A stretch of 64,000 bases of DNA from Peteryoungia algae (GCF_030369675.1 NZ_CP128477.1:3080001-3144000); one strand, 5' to 3'. Positions 9,027-19,400 are shown, numbered from the stretch's first letter. The notes: generated by a model from the letters alone, not told the origin. A program made the numbers and translations.

Positions 9027-9911
9027 ATGTCGCAGCCAGTTGGACAGACCAAACCCATGCAGGACCTGATCGAGCGTCTCGATCTTGAAAAGCTGGAGGA
9101 AAACCTGTTTCGCGGAAGCAGCCCGCAAAACGGCTGGCAACGGGTCTTTGGCGGCCTGGTGATTGCGCAGGCGCTGATCGCGGCGCAACGCTGCGTCGAC
9201 CCGGACCGCATCGTCCATTCGCTGCACGCCTACTTCATGCGCCCTGGCGATCCGTCAATTCCGATCGTCTATCAGGTCGAGCGCATTCGGGACGGGTCCT
9301 CCTTCACCACTCGCCGGGTGGTCGCGATCCAGCATGGAAAGGCAATTTTTTCGATGTCGGCGTCCTTCCAGGTCGAAGAACCCGGCTTTGACCATCAGGT
9401 GACGATCCCCGATGTTCCCGCACCAGAGACCCTGATGGGTGAAGCCGAATTCCGCGCCGCCTTCCTCGCCCAGGCTCCCGATACGGTAAAGAAATACTGG
9501 GGTCGGGAACGCCCGATCGAGATCCGCCCGACGTCCCTCACGCATTATATGTCACGGGAGAAGCTCGAGCCCGAAGCCCATATATGGGTGCGCGCTTCGG
9601 GATTGGTGCCGAATGACCGGCACCTCCAGACCGCGATCCTCGCCTATCTCTCGGATATGACCTTGCTCGACACCTCGCTTTATGCGCACGGCACCTCGAT
9701 CTTCGATCCGGAGCTGCAGGTTGCGAGCCTCGACCATGCCATGTGGTTTCACAGACCCTGCAGGCTGGACGACTGGCTGCTTTACACCCAGGACAGCCCT
9801 AGCGCCGCCGGTGCGCGCGGGATGACCCGTGGGAGCATATTCACCCGAGACGGGAGGCTTGTTGCGTCGGTCGCTCAGGAGGGCCTGATCCGCAAACGGG
9901 CAAATGACTAA
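9027..9911 (+). CDS. tesB: Acyl-CoA thioesterase II
   Basis: A 294-residue TesB-type double-hotdog thioesterase that hydrolyses medium- and long-chain acyl-CoA to free fatty acid and CoA. Recognised segments are NGWQRVFGGLVIAQALIA, LHAYFMRPGDP and, in the second hotdog, the strongly conserved ASLDHAMWFHRPC. Length matches E. coli TesB (286). The start at 9027 gives a normal N-terminus. The gene is followed by an AT-rich 225-nt stretch containing the glnK control region. Confidence 0.94.
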   Translation: MSQPVGQTKPMQDLIERLDLEKLEENLFRGSSPQNGWQRVFGGLVIAQALIAAQRCVDPDRIVHSLHAYFMRPGDPSIPIVYQVERIRDGSSFTTRRVVAIQHGKAIFSMSASFQVEEPGFDHQVTIPDVPAPETLMGEAEFRAAFLAQAPDTVKKYWGRERPIEIRPTSLTHYMSREKLEPEAHIWVRASGLVPNDRHLQTAILAYLSDMTLLDTSLYAHGTSIFDPELQVASLDHAMWFHRPCRLDDWLLYTQDSPSAAGARGMTRGSIFTRDGRLVASVAQEGLIRKRAND

Positions 9912-9946
9912 AAAGCTATCATTTTTACTTTTCTGCTCATTTTTTA

Positions 9947-9961
9947 TGCGCACATTGCGCA
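9947..9961. promoter_or_regulatory. Candidate NtrC-type dyad upstream of glnK
   Basis: TGCGCA repeats at 9947-9952 and 9956-9961 form a 15-bp dyad with a 3-bp centre, resembling the TGCNCC-type half-sites bound by NtrC. It lies about 75 bp before the candidate sigma-54 promoter, a normal enhancer distance. The central spacing is shorter than in the classical NtrC consensus, so the call is tentative. Confidence 0.35.
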
Positions 9962-10033
9962 TTCATTTGCCCGTTAATTAGCTCCACTTCTCAGACCCTT
10001 TACATTTCAATAACTTATAGAGAATTTTGAATC

Positions 10034-10477
<444 letters not shown>

Positions 10478-10504
10478 GAACGGCTGTTAGGGGAGTTGTT
10501 ACTG

Positions 10505-11866
10505 ATGTCATTTGCCAAGTTGAATTCCAATCTCGTGCGCCTTGGCGCCGCGTCGGCAGCCCTGCTGGCGCCGGTTGTCGCCTACGCACAGGAAACCGCG
10601 CCGGCGGCTGCGGAAGCAGTTGCCGCCGCACCGGTTCCGGACAAGGGCGATACCGCCTTCATGTTCCTCTGCACGATCCTCGTGCTCTTCATGCTCATTC
10701 CGGGTCTGGCCCTGTTCTATGGCGGCCTGGTTCGCGCCAAGAACATGCTTTCCGTTCTCATGCAGTGCACGGTCATCGGCTCGACCATCATGCTCGCATG
10801 GGTCATCTACGGCTATTCCTTCGCCTTCGGCGGCTCGGAAAGCGCTTTCTTCGGCGGCTTCGCGAAGCTGTTCCTTTCCGGCGTCACGCCGGACAGCACT
10901 GCGGCAACCTTCTCTGACGCGGTCATTCCGGAATACATCTTCATCATGTTCCAGATGACGTTTGCCGCCATCACCCCGGCACTCATCGTCGGCGCCTTTG
11001 CAGAACGCATCAAGTTTTCCGCATCGGTTCTCTTCTGCCTGCTCTGGGTCACCTTGGTCTACTTCCCCATCGCCCACATGGTCTGGGATGCCAACGGCCT
11101 GCTCTTCGGCTGGGGCGCACTCGACTTCGCCGGTGGCACCGTCGTCCACATCAATGCCGGCGTCGCGGGTCTGATCGGCGCCATCATGCTCGGCAAGCGC
11201 ACGGGCTATGGCAAGGATATGATGGCTCCGCACTCCATGACCCTCACCCTGGTCGGCGCGGCCATGCTCTGGGTCGGCTGGTTCGGCTTCAATGCCGGTT
11301 CCAACCTGGAAGCCAGCGGCGGCGCGATGCTCGCGACCGTGAACACCTTCGTCGCAACCGCAGCAGCCGTCGTCTCCTGGTGCCTGGTTGAAACCTTCAC
11401 CCGCGGCAAGGCTTCCATGCTCGGCGCAGCATCGGGCATGATCTCCGGACTCGTGGCGATCACTCCGGCTGCCGGCATTGCTGGCCCGATGGGCGCAATC
11501 GTCATGGGCCTGATGGTATCGCCGCTGTGCTACTTCTTCGTCGCCGTCGTGAAGAACAAGTTCGGATACGACGATACCGCTGACGTCTTCGGTGTCCACG
11601 GCATCGGCGGCCTCTTCGGCGCCGTCGCCACCGGCGTCTTCGCATCGGCGTCGCTCGGCGGCATCGGCTACGCTGACGGCGTGACCATGGGTGGCCAGGT
11701 CATGACCCAGATCTACGCAGTTGTTGTCACCCTCCTGTGGTGCGGTATCGGCTCCTTCATCCTCTACAAGATCGTCGACATGGTGGTTGGCCTGCGCGTC
11801 ACGGTCGAAGCCGAACGCGAAGGTCTCGACCTCGCCTCGCACGGCGAAGCCGCCTACCACAGCTGA
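10505..11866 (+). CDS. amtB: Ammonium transporter AmtB
   Basis: A 453-residue Amt/Rh channel. Residues 1-28 form a signal peptide ending AYA before QETA, as in E. coli AmtB. About 11 membrane helices follow. The twin pore histidines lie in GGTVVHINAG and FGVHGIGG, and DFAGGTVVH is the family signature. It conducts NH4+/NH3 across the inner membrane under nitrogen limitation and is gated by the GlnK encoded just upstream. The ATG at 10505 is preferred to the upstream TTG; AGGGGAG precedes it at proper spacing. An intrinsic terminator follows. Confidence 0.97.
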   Translation: MSFAKLNSNLVRLGAASAALLAPVVAYAQETAPAAAEAVAAAPVPDKGDTAFMFLCTILVLFMLIPGLALFYGGLVRAKNMLSVLMQCTVIGSTIMLAWVIYGYSFAFGGSESAFFGGFAKLFLSGVTPDSTAATFSDAVIPEYIFIMFQMTFAAITPALIVGAFAERIKFSASVLFCLLWVTLVYFPIAHMVWDANGLLFGWGALDFAGGTVVHINAGVAGLIGAIMLGKRTGYGKDMMAPHSMTLTLVGAAMLWVGWFGFNAGSNLEASGGAMLATVNTFVATAAAVVSWCLVETFTRGKASMLGAASGMISGLVAITPAAGIAGPMGAIVMGLMVSPLCYFFVAVVKNKFGYDDTADVFGVHGIGGLFGAVATGVFASASLGGIGYADGVTMGGQVMTQIYAVVVTLLWCGIGSFILYKIVDMVVGLRVTVEAEREGLDLASHGEAAYHS

Positions 11867-11901
11867 GGTCATTCGGGATCTCCAACGAAAAAATGCGGCA
11901 G

Positions 11902-11931
11902 CGCCCGGGTCTCATCGCCCGGGCGTTTTTT
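11902..11931 (+). terminator. Rho-independent terminator after amtB
   Basis: An 8-bp perfect GC stem, CGCCCGGG (11902-11909) with CCCGGGCG (11918-11925), with an 8-nt loop and six T residues (11926-11931). It closes the glnK-amtB operon. Confidence 0.92.
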
Positions 11932-12068
11932 GTCGAACGACTTGGGGGAGACCACCCCCGCCATGGTTAATGCGCCATTAACCCTCCATCCTGTAGGGTG
12001 CCAGGTGGCGATCCCGGTCCACACCGGGAGTCCGAAAGCATCCCAGCAACAGGACGGACAGATATTCC

Positions 12069-14717
12069 ATGAGCAGAGGCCATTCCGCAGCACTTCCGGA
12101 GCATTCCACCCGCTCCGCGTTGTCAGCGTTCCTGTTCCGACAGCTTTTCGTTCTGAGCGGCTTTGCAATCTTTCTGTTGCTGATCCTTGCCGTCGCGGCA
12201 TTGGCGACCTGGAACGTTTCTGACCCCAGTCTCTCCTATGCGACGGACAATCCGCCGACCAATATTCTCGGGCTGCCGGGCGCGGTCTTTGCCGACCTGA
12301 TGATGCAGTTCTTCGGTCTTGGCAGTCTTCTTGCCTTGCTCCCGGTCCTTGCCTGGTCCTTCGCGCTGATTGGCGGACGCCGGTTGAGCCGCATTCCCGC
12401 GCGTCTCGGTGCCTGGGTCGTAGGCGCCCTGGTTGCGGCAGCCGCAGTCGGCTGCTTTCCACCGCCCACCACCTGGCCCCTCCCGAGCGGCACGGGCGGT
12501 GTACTTGGTGACCTGATCCTGCGCTTTCCGGCACTCTTCATCGGCGCATATCCGACGTCGACCTTCGCCATGGTACTCGGCTGCATTCTGGCAGTGCCGG
12601 CCGCGTGGATCATGCTGTTTGCAGCTGGCATCCTCGGCAAACCGGCCGAAACCCTGGACGACGAGGAGCCGGTCGCTCCGATCGCACGCAGCAAGCCGAA
12701 AACGCCCGCCATCGCCGAAGATGACGAGGAGGACGAACGAGAGGGCCCAATCGCCTTGATGATGGGGGCCGTCGCCCACAACTGGTATACGACGCGGGCC
12801 CGTGTGCGCCGGCTGTTCGGACTGAAGGCGAGCGAACGTCGGGACCGCAATTTCGAACAGCCCTATGATTTCAACGATGATGAATTCGGCACCCTGAACG
12901 AGCCGGCTCGGGCAAAGGCACCGCCACTCAGTGCCCGCGTTGAACCATCCCTGGATGGGGCAGGCATCCGCTCGCCGGGCCGATCGATTGTCTCGCCCCC
13001 GCCGATGTCGGCGGGAAGCTTCGACGACGAGGATGACGATTACGATCTCGACGATATTCCGCGCCCGGCTGGCATTCTGCCGGACGATGGCATGCGTTCG
13101 GCAGCGGTACGCGCGACCGGATCGCCGCGCGTTGTAGCCCCGGCCGCCCGGCCAAAGCCCGGGGCCCGGGTCGATCGCGATGCCCAGGGGTCGCTGCTGC
13201 GTCCTGAAGGCTTCCAGCTACCCTCGGTCCATCTTCTCGCCGAGCCGCGAGCCGTGGCACGCGACGCGACGCTGTCTGCCGATGCTCTTGAACACAATGC
13301 CCGCCTGCTTGAAGGCGTCCTCGACGACTTCGGGGTGAAGGGCGAAATCATCCATGTCCGCCCGGGTCCCGTCGTCACGCTCTATGAATTGGAACCGGCA
13401 CCGGGCATCAAATCCTCCCGCGTCATCGGCCTCGCAGATGACATAGCCAGGTCGATGAGCGCGATCGCGGCGCGCGTCGCTGTCGTTCCCGGCCGAAATG
13501 CGATCGGCATCGAACTGCCGAACCAGACCCGCGAGACAGTCTATCTGCGCGAGCTCATCGGCTCCCGCGATTTCGACGGCAACAAGGCGAAGCTCGCCAT
13601 GGCGCTCGGCAAGACGATTGGCGGCGAACCGGTCATTGCCGACCTCGCCAAGATGCCACACCTGCTTGTCGCGGGCACCACCGGCTCGGGTAAGTCGGTG
13701 GCGATCAACACAATGATCCTGTCACTTCTCTACAAGATGACACCGGAGCAGTGCCGGCTGATCATGATCGATCCGAAGATGCTCGAACTCTCCGTTTACG
13801 ATGGTATCCCGCATCTGCTTTCTCCGGTCGTAACAGATCCGAAGAAGGCCGTGGTGGCGCTCAAATGGACCGTCCGGGAGATGGAAGAGCGCTACAAGAA
13901 GATGTCGAAGATTGGCGTACGCAACATCGACGGCTTCAACGCGCGTGTCGCACAGGCGCTCGAAAAGGGTGAGGTTCTGACCCGCACCGTCCAGACTGGA
14001 TTCGACCGCCAGACCGGCGAGGCGATCTATGAAACGGAAGAATTCGACTTGCAGCCCCTGCCCTATATCGTCGTGATCATTGACGAAATGGCTGACCTGA
14101 TGATGGTCGCCGGCAAGGATATCGAAGGCGCGGTACAGCGTCTGGCCCAGATGGCGCGTGCGGCCGGCATCCATGTCATCATGGCAACCCAGCGCCCGTC
14201 GGTCGACGTCATCACCGGCACGATCAAGGCCAACTTCCCGACCCGCATCTCCTTCCAGGTGACGTCGAAGATCGACAGCCGCACGATCCTGGGCGAACAG
14301 GGTGCAGAACAACTTCTCGGCATGGGCGACATGCTCTACATGGCTGGCGGCGGTCGCATACAGCGCGTCCATGGACCCTTCGTATCCGATCATGAGGTCG
14401 AGGAGATCGTTGCCTATCTGAAGACGCAGGGATCGCCGCAATATCTGGAAGCCATCACCGTCGATGACGATGAAGACGGGGAAGATGGCGGTGGACCCGC
14501 CGGCACCGGCAATCTGGGCGAGTCCGATGATCCCTATGACCAGGCTGTTTCCATCGTCCTGCGTGACGGCAAGGCTTCGACTTCCTACGTCCAGCGTCGT
14601 CTCGGCATCGGCTATAACAGGGCCGCTTCGCTGATCGAACGCATGGAAAAGGAAGGCATCATCGGCCCTGCAAACCACGCCGGAAAACGTGAAATCCTGG
14701 TGCCGACCGAAGAGTAG
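12069..14717 (+). CDS. ftsK: DNA translocase FtsK
   Basis: An 882-residue FtsK. The N-terminal 200 or so residues hold about four membrane helices that anchor it at the septum. Residues about 215-370 are an acidic and Pro/Ala-rich linker. The motor follows, with Walker A GTTGSGKS at 536-543 and the FtsK signature [20 protein letters not shown]. The C-terminal gamma domain (about 815-880, starting [15 protein letters not shown]) is the winged helix that reads KOPS sites. It pumps the chromosome at division and activates XerCD at dif. It begins 138 nt after the amtB terminator and has its own promoter region. Confidence 0.97.
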   Translation: MSRGHSAALPEHSTRSALSAFLFRQLFVLSGFAIFLLLILAVAALATWNVSDPSLSYATDNPPTNILGLPGAVFADLMMQFFGLGSLLALLPVLAWSFALIGGRRLSRIPARLGAWVVGALVAAAAVGCFPPPTTWPLPSGTGGVLGDLILRFPALFIGAYPTSTFAMVLGCILAVPAAWIMLFAAGILGKPAETLDDEEPVAPIARSKPKTPAIAEDDEEDEREGPIALMMGAVAHNWYTTRARVRRLFGLKASERRDRNFEQPYDFNDDEFGTLNEPARAKAPPLSARVEPSLDGAGIRSPGRSIVSPPPMSAGSFDDEDDDYDLDDIPRPAGILPDDGMRSAAVRATGSPRVVAPAARPKPGARVDRDAQGSLLRPEGFQLPSVHLLAEPRAVARDATLSADALEHNARLLEGVLDDFGVKGEIIHVRPGPVVTLYELEPAPGIKSSRVIGLADDIARSMSAIAARVAVVPGRNAIGIELPNQTRETVYLRELIGSRDFDGNKAKLAMALGKTIGGEPVIADLAKMPHLLVAGTTGSGKSVAINTMILSLLYKMTPEQCRLIMIDPKMLELSVYDGIPHLLSPVVTDPKKAVVALKWTVREMEERYKKMSKIGVRNIDGFNARVAQALEKGEVLTRTVQTGFDRQTGEAIYETEEFDLQPLPYIVVIIDEMADLMMVAGKDIEGAVQRLAQMARAAGIHVIMATQRPSVDVITGTIKANFPTRISFQVTSKIDSRTILGEQGAEQLLGMGDMLYMAGGGRIQRVHGPFVSDHEVEEIVAYLKTQGSPQYLEAITVDDDEDGEDGGGPAGTGNLGESDDPYDQAVSIVLRDGKASTSYVQRRLGIGYNRAASLIERMEKEGIIGPANHAGKREILVPTEE

Positions 14718-14844
14718 GCGATTGTCCCGGTTCCACGAGGGAACAACAGCGCCTCGAGACGAGTTGCCGCAGCGGCACTGGCCTTCACGGTCATGAAGCC
14801 GCCGCCTTTTTCGGCGAGACCGTGAGCATATGAAGGAGTACCGC

Positions 14845-15501
14845 ATGACTGACAAAACCGAACGCGATGCCCGGATGCCGGTGATGGCAAGCCGCCGCCA
14901 GTTCGTCCTTGGGACCGCGGCCCTGATGGCTTGCGCGGCCATGCCTTTTCCAAGCTTCGCCGCCACCAGCGCAGCCCAGCAGATCGCCGACCACTTCTCC
15001 AGCGTCAGGACAATGATGGGCGAATTCGTCCAGTTTGGCCCACGCGGCGAACAGACCGGAGGCAAGTTCTTCATCGAGCGTCCCGGCAAGCTGCGCTTCA
15101 ACTATGAGAAGCCGTCTCCGATGCGCGTGATCTCGGATGGCAAGAACGTTGTCATCGGAAACACGAAGCTCAAGACCTGGGATCTCTACCCGCTCAACAA
15201 GACGCCGCTCAGCCTCTTGCTCTCCGAGCGCATCGATCTCGGCAATCAGATGGTTCGCGATGTGAAGCAGGAAGCCGACCTCACCACGATCGTGCTCGGC
15301 GACCGCACCATTTTCGGTGATTCGACCATCACGCTGATGTTTGACCCGAAGAGCTTCGAGCTTCGCCAGTGGACGATCACCGATGTCCAGAAGAAGGACA
15401 CCTCGGTGATGATCTTCAACGTCCAGAATGGCGTCCAGTTCGATCCGAGTGTCTTCGAGATCCCTTACGCCGAAGTGCATGGCCAGAAGCGTGGCGGCTG
15501 A
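14845..15501 (+). CDS. LolA-like outer-membrane lipoprotein carrier protein
   Basis: A 218-residue exported protein of the LolA fold, which in gammaproteobacteria ferries lipoproteins across the periplasm. The N-terminus carries a twin-arginine-like signal, SRRQFVLG (16-23), then a hydrophobic stretch with probable cleavage near SFAA (about residue 39). LolA-type features are the early FVQFGPRGEQTGGKFFIERPGKLRF and the MTLMFDP-like beta strands. AAGGAG at 14833-14838 sets the start at 14845, not the upstream in-frame ATG. It follows ftsK, as lolA often does. A Tat rather than Sec route would be unusual for LolA. Confidence 0.83.
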   Translation: MTDKTERDARMPVMASRRQFVLGTAALMACAAMPFPSFAATSAAQQIADHFSSVRTMMGEFVQFGPRGEQTGGKFFIERPGKLRFNYEKPSPMRVISDGKNVVIGNTKLKTWDLYPLNKTPLSLLLSERIDLGNQMVRDVKQEADLTTIVLGDRTIFGDSTITLMFDPKSFELRQWTITDVQKKDTSVMIFNVQNGVQFDPSVFEIPYAEVHGQKRGG

Positions 15502-15524
15502 AAAAGTCCGTTCGAATTGTGGAG

Positions 15525-15559
15525 AAGGCGGCGGACCGGAGAGGTCTTGCCGCCTTTTT
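15525..15559 (+). terminator. Rho-independent terminator after the LolA-like gene
   Basis: AAGGCGGC (15525-15532) pairs with GCCGCCTT (15549-15556), with an inner GACC/GGTC helix. Five consecutive Ts (15555-15559) start at the end of the stem. It sits 23 nt after the stop codon. Confidence 0.78.
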
Positions 15560-15616
15560 CTGTTCATGCGTCGCGAAATCGCCTAAACACGCGGGAGTAT
15601 TCGCAAGGCAGCCGCA

Positions 15617-16423
15617 ATGACCCTCTCGATCACCACCTGGAACATCAATTCGGTACGCCTGCGCCTGCCGATCGTTCAGGATTTTCTCCGGCAGGAGAAC
15701 CCGGACATCCTGTGTCTGCAGGAGATCAAGTGTCAGAATGACCAATTCCCGGCCGCCGAGATCGCGGCCCTCGGCTATTCCAACATCGTCATTCACGGCC
15801 AGAAGGGTTACCACGGGGTGGCGATCTGCTCGAAAGTGCCGCTGACGGAAGACCACCGCCGGGACTATTGCGGCGTCGGAGACAGCCGCCACATCTCGGC
15901 GATCTTCGAATGGGCCGGACGACGGATCCGCCTGCATAATTTCTACGTTCCCGCCGGCGGTGACGAGCCAAACCGCGACGTGAACCCGAAATTCGGACAC
16001 AAGCTGGATTTCATCGAGGAAATGAAGACCCTTTCGGCAGAGGCAGAACCAGATACCGGCTCGATCCTCGTCGGCGATCTCAACATCGCGCCGCTGGAGC
16101 ATGACGTCTGGTCGCACAAGCAGATGCTCAAGATCATCAGCCATACGCCAGTCGAGACCGAAGGGTTGCTGGACGTCATGCAGCAGGGCAGGTGGGTGGA
16201 TCTCATGCGCCAGCACGTGCCTGAGACGGAAAAGCTCTACACATGGTGGAGCTACCGCGCGAAGGACTGGGCGGCTGCCGACCGGGGCCGGCGCCTCGAT
16301 CACATCTGGTCCTCGAACGATCTGGCTCCGCTCTTGCAGGACATTGCCGTGCTGAAGGAAGCCAGAGGCTGGACACAACCTTCCGACCATGTGCCGGTGA
16401 CTGCCCGCTTCGAAGCCCCATAG
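15617..16423 (+). CDS. xthA: Exodeoxyribonuclease III
   Basis: A 268-residue endonuclease/exonuclease/phosphatase-fold enzyme. Family motifs present: TTWNINSVR (6-14), CLQEIKCQ with metal ligand E36, GYHGVAICSK, NFYVPAGGDEPN, VGDLNIAP and the terminal SDHVPV His. It cleaves DNA at abasic sites and removes 3'-blocking groups in base-excision repair. It is monocistronic and convergent with the cNMP-binding gene downstream. Confidence 0.95.
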   Translation: MTLSITTWNINSVRLRLPIVQDFLRQENPDILCLQEIKCQNDQFPAAEIAALGYSNIVIHGQKGYHGVAICSKVPLTEDHRRDYCGVGDSRHISAIFEWAGRRIRLHNFYVPAGGDEPNRDVNPKFGHKLDFIEEMKTLSAEAEPDTGSILVGDLNIAPLEHDVWSHKQMLKIISHTPVETEGLLDVMQQGRWVDLMRQHVPETEKLYTWWSYRAKDWAAADRGRRLDHIWSSNDLAPLLQDIAVLKEARGWTQPSDHVPVTARFEAP

Positions 16424-16444
16424 CCTGCAATGGAAAAAGTCTGC

Positions 16445-16900
16445 CTAGCTGAAGCGGGGAGCCAGCGCGCCTGCGCCCTCGATCAGGGAAGCCAGTGACT
16501 GCTTGATGCGGCCTTCGACCTGACGCGCCATTTGCGGGTATTCCTCGAGCAACCGATGAAACAACGCGCGCGTGATGCGGATGACATCGACATCTGCCGC
16601 TGCGACGGCCGTATATTTTCGCTCGACCATTGTCACGAGCGCGAGCTCCGACAGCATGACGCCGGGTCCGACGCGCGTCTCCAGATGCGGCTTGCCATCC
16701 CGCCCGATCACATAGAGCTCGATCTCGCCGCGCGCGATCACATAGGCACATTCGGCTGGCGCCTTTTCGCGGAAGAGCGCTTGCCCAGCAGCAACCTGCC
16801 GATGCTCCGCACCGAATGCAATGAGCCTGAGCTGGTCATTGTCGAGGCCTGAGAACAACGGCAAGGCAGCCAGTAGCTCGATATCATCGCTCAGTGCCAT
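16445..16900 (-). CDS. Cyclic nucleotide-binding domain protein
   Basis: A 151-residue protein made almost entirely of a CRP-like cyclic-nucleotide-binding beta barrel (LAALPLFSGL, then a roll ending MLSELALVTMVERKYTAVAAADVDVIRI). It has no helix-turn-helix domain, so it is not a CRP/FNR transcription factor. The start at 16900 has GGGGAAA upstream; a further upstream in-frame start would add an uncharacteristic 21-residue tail. In Brucella a protein annotated as a cAMP-dependent kinase regulatory subunit-like product is the neighbour of the regulator OtpR, the same pairing seen here. The ligand (cAMP or cGMP) is not predictable. Confidence 0.85.
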   Translation of the reverse strand: MALSDDIELLAALPLFSGLDNDQLRLIAFGAEHRQVAAGQALFREKAPAECAYVIARGEIELYVIGRDGKPHLETRVGPGVMLSELALVTMVERKYTAVAAADVDVIRITRALFHRLLEEYPQMARQVEGRIKQSLASLIEGAGALAPRFS

Positions 16901-17026
16901 TGCGTGTTTCCCCTGCTGCGCATGGGCTGTTGATGAGCCCACAGACTGAAAGCCATAACGCAAAACGGGGTGAGTGACGACCCGCTGGTCATCCTCATCC
17001 CCGGTCTCGTAAGGGGGCTGGAACGG

Positions 17027-17710
17027 TCAGGGAACGATCTTGTATCCGCCGTTTTCCGTCACCAGAATTTCTGCATTCGACGGATCGCGTTCGATCTTCT
17101 GGCGCAGGCGATAGACATGCGTTTCCAGCGTATGGGTGGTGACACCGGAATTGTAGCCCCATACTTCTTCGAGCAGGACGTCACGCGTTACGACCTTCTG
17201 ACCGGCACGGTAGAGATAGCGGATGATCGCCGATTCCTTTTCGGTGAGCCGAATCTTCTTGCCGTCCTCGGTGGTCAGCAGCTTCTGACTCGGCTTGAAG
17301 AGATAGGGACCGACGCCGAACGTTGCGTCTTCGCTCTGCTCGAACTGACGCAACTGCGCACGAATACGGGCGAGCAGGACGGCAAAGCGGAACGGCTTCG
17401 TCACATAGTCGTTTGCGCCGGCTTCGAGACCAAGAATCGTATCGGAATCCGTGTCATGCCCGGTCAGCATGATGACTGGAGACTTGAACCCACCTTTGCG
17501 CAGGAGCTTGACGGCCTCACGACCATCCATGTCCGGCAGGCCAACGTCCATGATCATGAGATCGACCTGAGCCGACTTTGCAGTCTGCATGGCACGGGTA
17601 GCGTTGCTTTCCTGAAGGATCGAAAACTCCTCGTAGAGCGAGAGCTGCTCGACCAGGATCTGCCTCAGATCATCGTCATCATCCACCAGCAGAATGGTCC
17701 GCGTCGTCAT
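17027..17710 (-). CDS. cenR: OmpR-family response regulator, CenR/OtpR-like
   Basis: A 227-residue two-domain regulator. The receiver domain has acidic cluster D10-D13, phospho-acceptor D55 (MIMDVGLPDMDG), T83 and K105 (YVTKPFR). The C-terminal winged helix has the OmpR pattern LTEKESAIIRYLY and THTLETHVYRLRQKI, ending GGYKIVP. The sequence resembles the alphaproteobacterial envelope regulator CenR (OtpR in Brucella), which controls cell-envelope genes, and the neighbouring cNMP-binding gene supports this. No histidine kinase is adjacent; in Caulobacter CenK is likewise a separate locus. The symbol rests on resemblance, so another OmpR-type paralog remains possible. Confidence 0.85.
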   Translation of the reverse strand: MTTRTILLVDDDDDLRQILVEQLSLYEEFSILQESNATRAMQTAKSAQVDLMIMDVGLPDMDGREAVKLLRKGGFKSPVIMLTGHDTDSDTILGLEAGANDYVTKPFRFAVLLARIRAQLRQFEQSEDATFGVGPYLFKPSQKLLTTEDGKKIRLTEKESAIIRYLYRAGQKVVTRDVLLEEVWGYNSGVTTHTLETHVYRLRQKIERDPSNAEILVTENGGYKIVP

Positions 17711-17834
17711 CCGTCATCCTTCCAGAATGGTCAATCGGTGGGGCCTTGCTGCCCTCTTGCACCGCATGTAAGCCTTACTCGCAGCTCTTTAAGGGCCAAG
17801 AATACAACAATATTCACGAACAAGGCAAAAAGTC

Positions 17835-18392
17835 GTGACCAAGAGGCCAAAAGCGCGCCCAAAGTCCTCCAGTACTCTCGCTCGACTGATCGTTCGGCCA
17901 GCCCCGCGCGACCAGAGGCGAGCTATCCTGCAAGCGGGACCACTGACACTTGCCGCCGCCTTGGGACGTGGTGGACGCACGAGCCGCAAAAGGGAGGGCG
18001 ACGGAGCAACGCCGATTTCCGTGATGCCGATACTCTCTGCCTATCGACGGGGTGACAGCGGTCTATGGCCTGCCACGCGGCTTCCCATGCGCCGGACCCA
18101 GCCGAACATGCTCTGGTGCGACGCCGTCAGCGACGCGAACTACAATCGCCCCGTTCGGTCTCCCTTCACGCCAAGCCATGAAAAGCTTCAGCGCGAAGAC
18201 GAGCTCTATGACATCTGCATCGTCCTCGACTGGAACCTGCGCCAGCGGAAGCGTGGATGTGGTTCGGCAATCTTCTTTCACATCGCAAGACCGGGTTATA
18301 GCCCGACAGAAGGCTGCGTGGCGATCAGCCCCCGCGACATGCGCCGTCTCTTGCCACATCTCGGACGGAAGACCGTGCTTCAGGTTCTCTGA
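17835..18392 (+). CDS. L,D-transpeptidase (YkuD) catalytic domain protein
   Basis: A 185-residue protein with the YkuD active-site signature in FFHIARPGYSPTEGCVAIS: catalytic His H149 and Cys C161. Such enzymes make 3-3 or protein-peptidoglycan cross-links, which is notable because Rhizobiales rely heavily on L,D-transpeptidases for polar growth. No clear Sec signal is seen at the N-terminus, which is Arg/Lys-rich. This is a short family often found without a signal peptide, and its cellular site is uncertain. The start is a GTG with no strong ribosome-binding site, so the N-terminus is provisional. It is divergent from the CenR-like gene, which regulates envelope functions in relatives. Confidence 0.85.
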   Translation: MTKRPKARPKSSSTLARLIVRPAPRDQRRAILQAGPLTLAAALGRGGRTSRKREGDGATPISVMPILSAYRRGDSGLWPATRLPMRRTQPNMLWCDAVSDANYNRPVRSPFTPSHEKLQREDELYDICIVLDWNLRQRKRGCGSAIFFHIARPGYSPTEGCVAISPRDMRRLLPHLGRKTVLQVL

Positions 18393-18548
18393 CGACGCTT
18401 TCAGGGATTTTGAAAATGGTTCCTCTTTCATCATTCTGCAGCCGGCCTACATACCAAAAAGCGATCAGCGCTCCATGCGCTCCTTCGTCCCCATTCTTGA
18501 TTTCGCGCACCGCGCCCCGACCTTTCCCGATCCGGAGTATATCGAAAA

Positions 18549-19379
18549 ATGACTGATCAAACTCACATCGCTTTGAACGACGGCGCCCGCATTCCCCAGG
18601 TGGGCCTCGGCGTTTGGCAGACACCGAACGACGAGGCGGCACCGGCCGTCAAGGCTGCCCTCGACGCAGGTTACCGCCATATTGACACAGCCGCCGTATA
18701 CGAGAACGAGGAAGGTGTCGGCGAAGGAATCCGCCAATCCGGCACGGCGCGCTCGGACATTTTCCTGACGACGAAGCTCTGGAACACCGAGCAGGGCTAT
18801 GACCAGACCCTGAGGGCCTTTGATGCGAGCCTGAAGCGGCTGGGAACCGACTACGTCGATCTCTACCTGATCCATTGGCCGTCGGCGCATCGCGAGCTCT
18901 TCGTCGACACCTGGAAGGCCTTCGTCAAGCTGCAGGAGGAAGGTCGCGCGAAGTCCATTGGCGTGTCGAACTTCTGTCCCGAGCATATCGAAAGGATCGT
19001 TGCCGAAACGGGCGTTGTCCCGGTCATCAACCAGATCGAGCTGCACCCGGACTTCCAGCAACGCGAAACGCGGGCCTTTCACGAGAAACACAAGATCGTG
19101 ACGCAGTCGTGGAGCCCCTTGGGACAAGGCAAGCTGCTTGGGCATCCCGTGATTGCAGAAATGGCGAGCAGGCTCGGCCGGACGCCGGCCCAGGTGATCA
19201 TCCGCTGGCACATCGACAATGGCCTCGTGGTCATCCCGAAATCAGTCACGCCGTCGCGCATCGTCGAAAATTTCAACGTTTTCGATTTCAAGATTTCGGC
19301 AGAAGACATGAAAATTCTGAACGCACTGGACGATGCAGGTGCACGCATTGGTCCGGACCCGATGACTGCCAGCTTCTGA
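18549..19379 (+). CDS. Aldo/keto reductase (DkgA-like)
   Basis: A 276-residue TIM-barrel NADPH-dependent oxidoreductase of the AKR5/2,5-diketo-D-gluconate reductase type. The catalytic tetrad is visible in HIDTAAVYENEEGVG (Asp, Tyr), LTTKLWN (Lys) and LIHWPS (His). The C-terminal phosphate-binding VVIPKSVTPSRIVEN indicates NADPH. It reduces small aldehydes or keto-sugars; the physiological substrate is not deducible. It is monocistronic, with a dyad downstream. Confidence 0.93.
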   Translation: MTDQTHIALNDGARIPQVGLGVWQTPNDEAAPAVKAALDAGYRHIDTAAVYENEEGVGEGIRQSGTARSDIFLTTKLWNTEQGYDQTLRAFDASLKRLGTDYVDLYLIHWPSAHRELFVDTWKAFVKLQEEGRAKSIGVSNFCPEHIERIVAETGVVPVINQIELHPDFQQRETRAFHEKHKIVTQSWSPLGQGKLLGHPVIAEMASRLGRTPAQVIIRWHIDNGLVVIPKSVTPSRIVENFNVFDFKISAEDMKILNALDDAGARIGPDPMTASF

Positions 19380-19400
19380 TTCACGTGTGACATGACTGCA

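Noticed and set aside
10508..11872. A 454-codon open frame antisense to amtB
   Set aside because: AmtB on the plus strand is complete. The antisense product is highly acidic/His-rich and non-globular, without a recognisable domain or start context.
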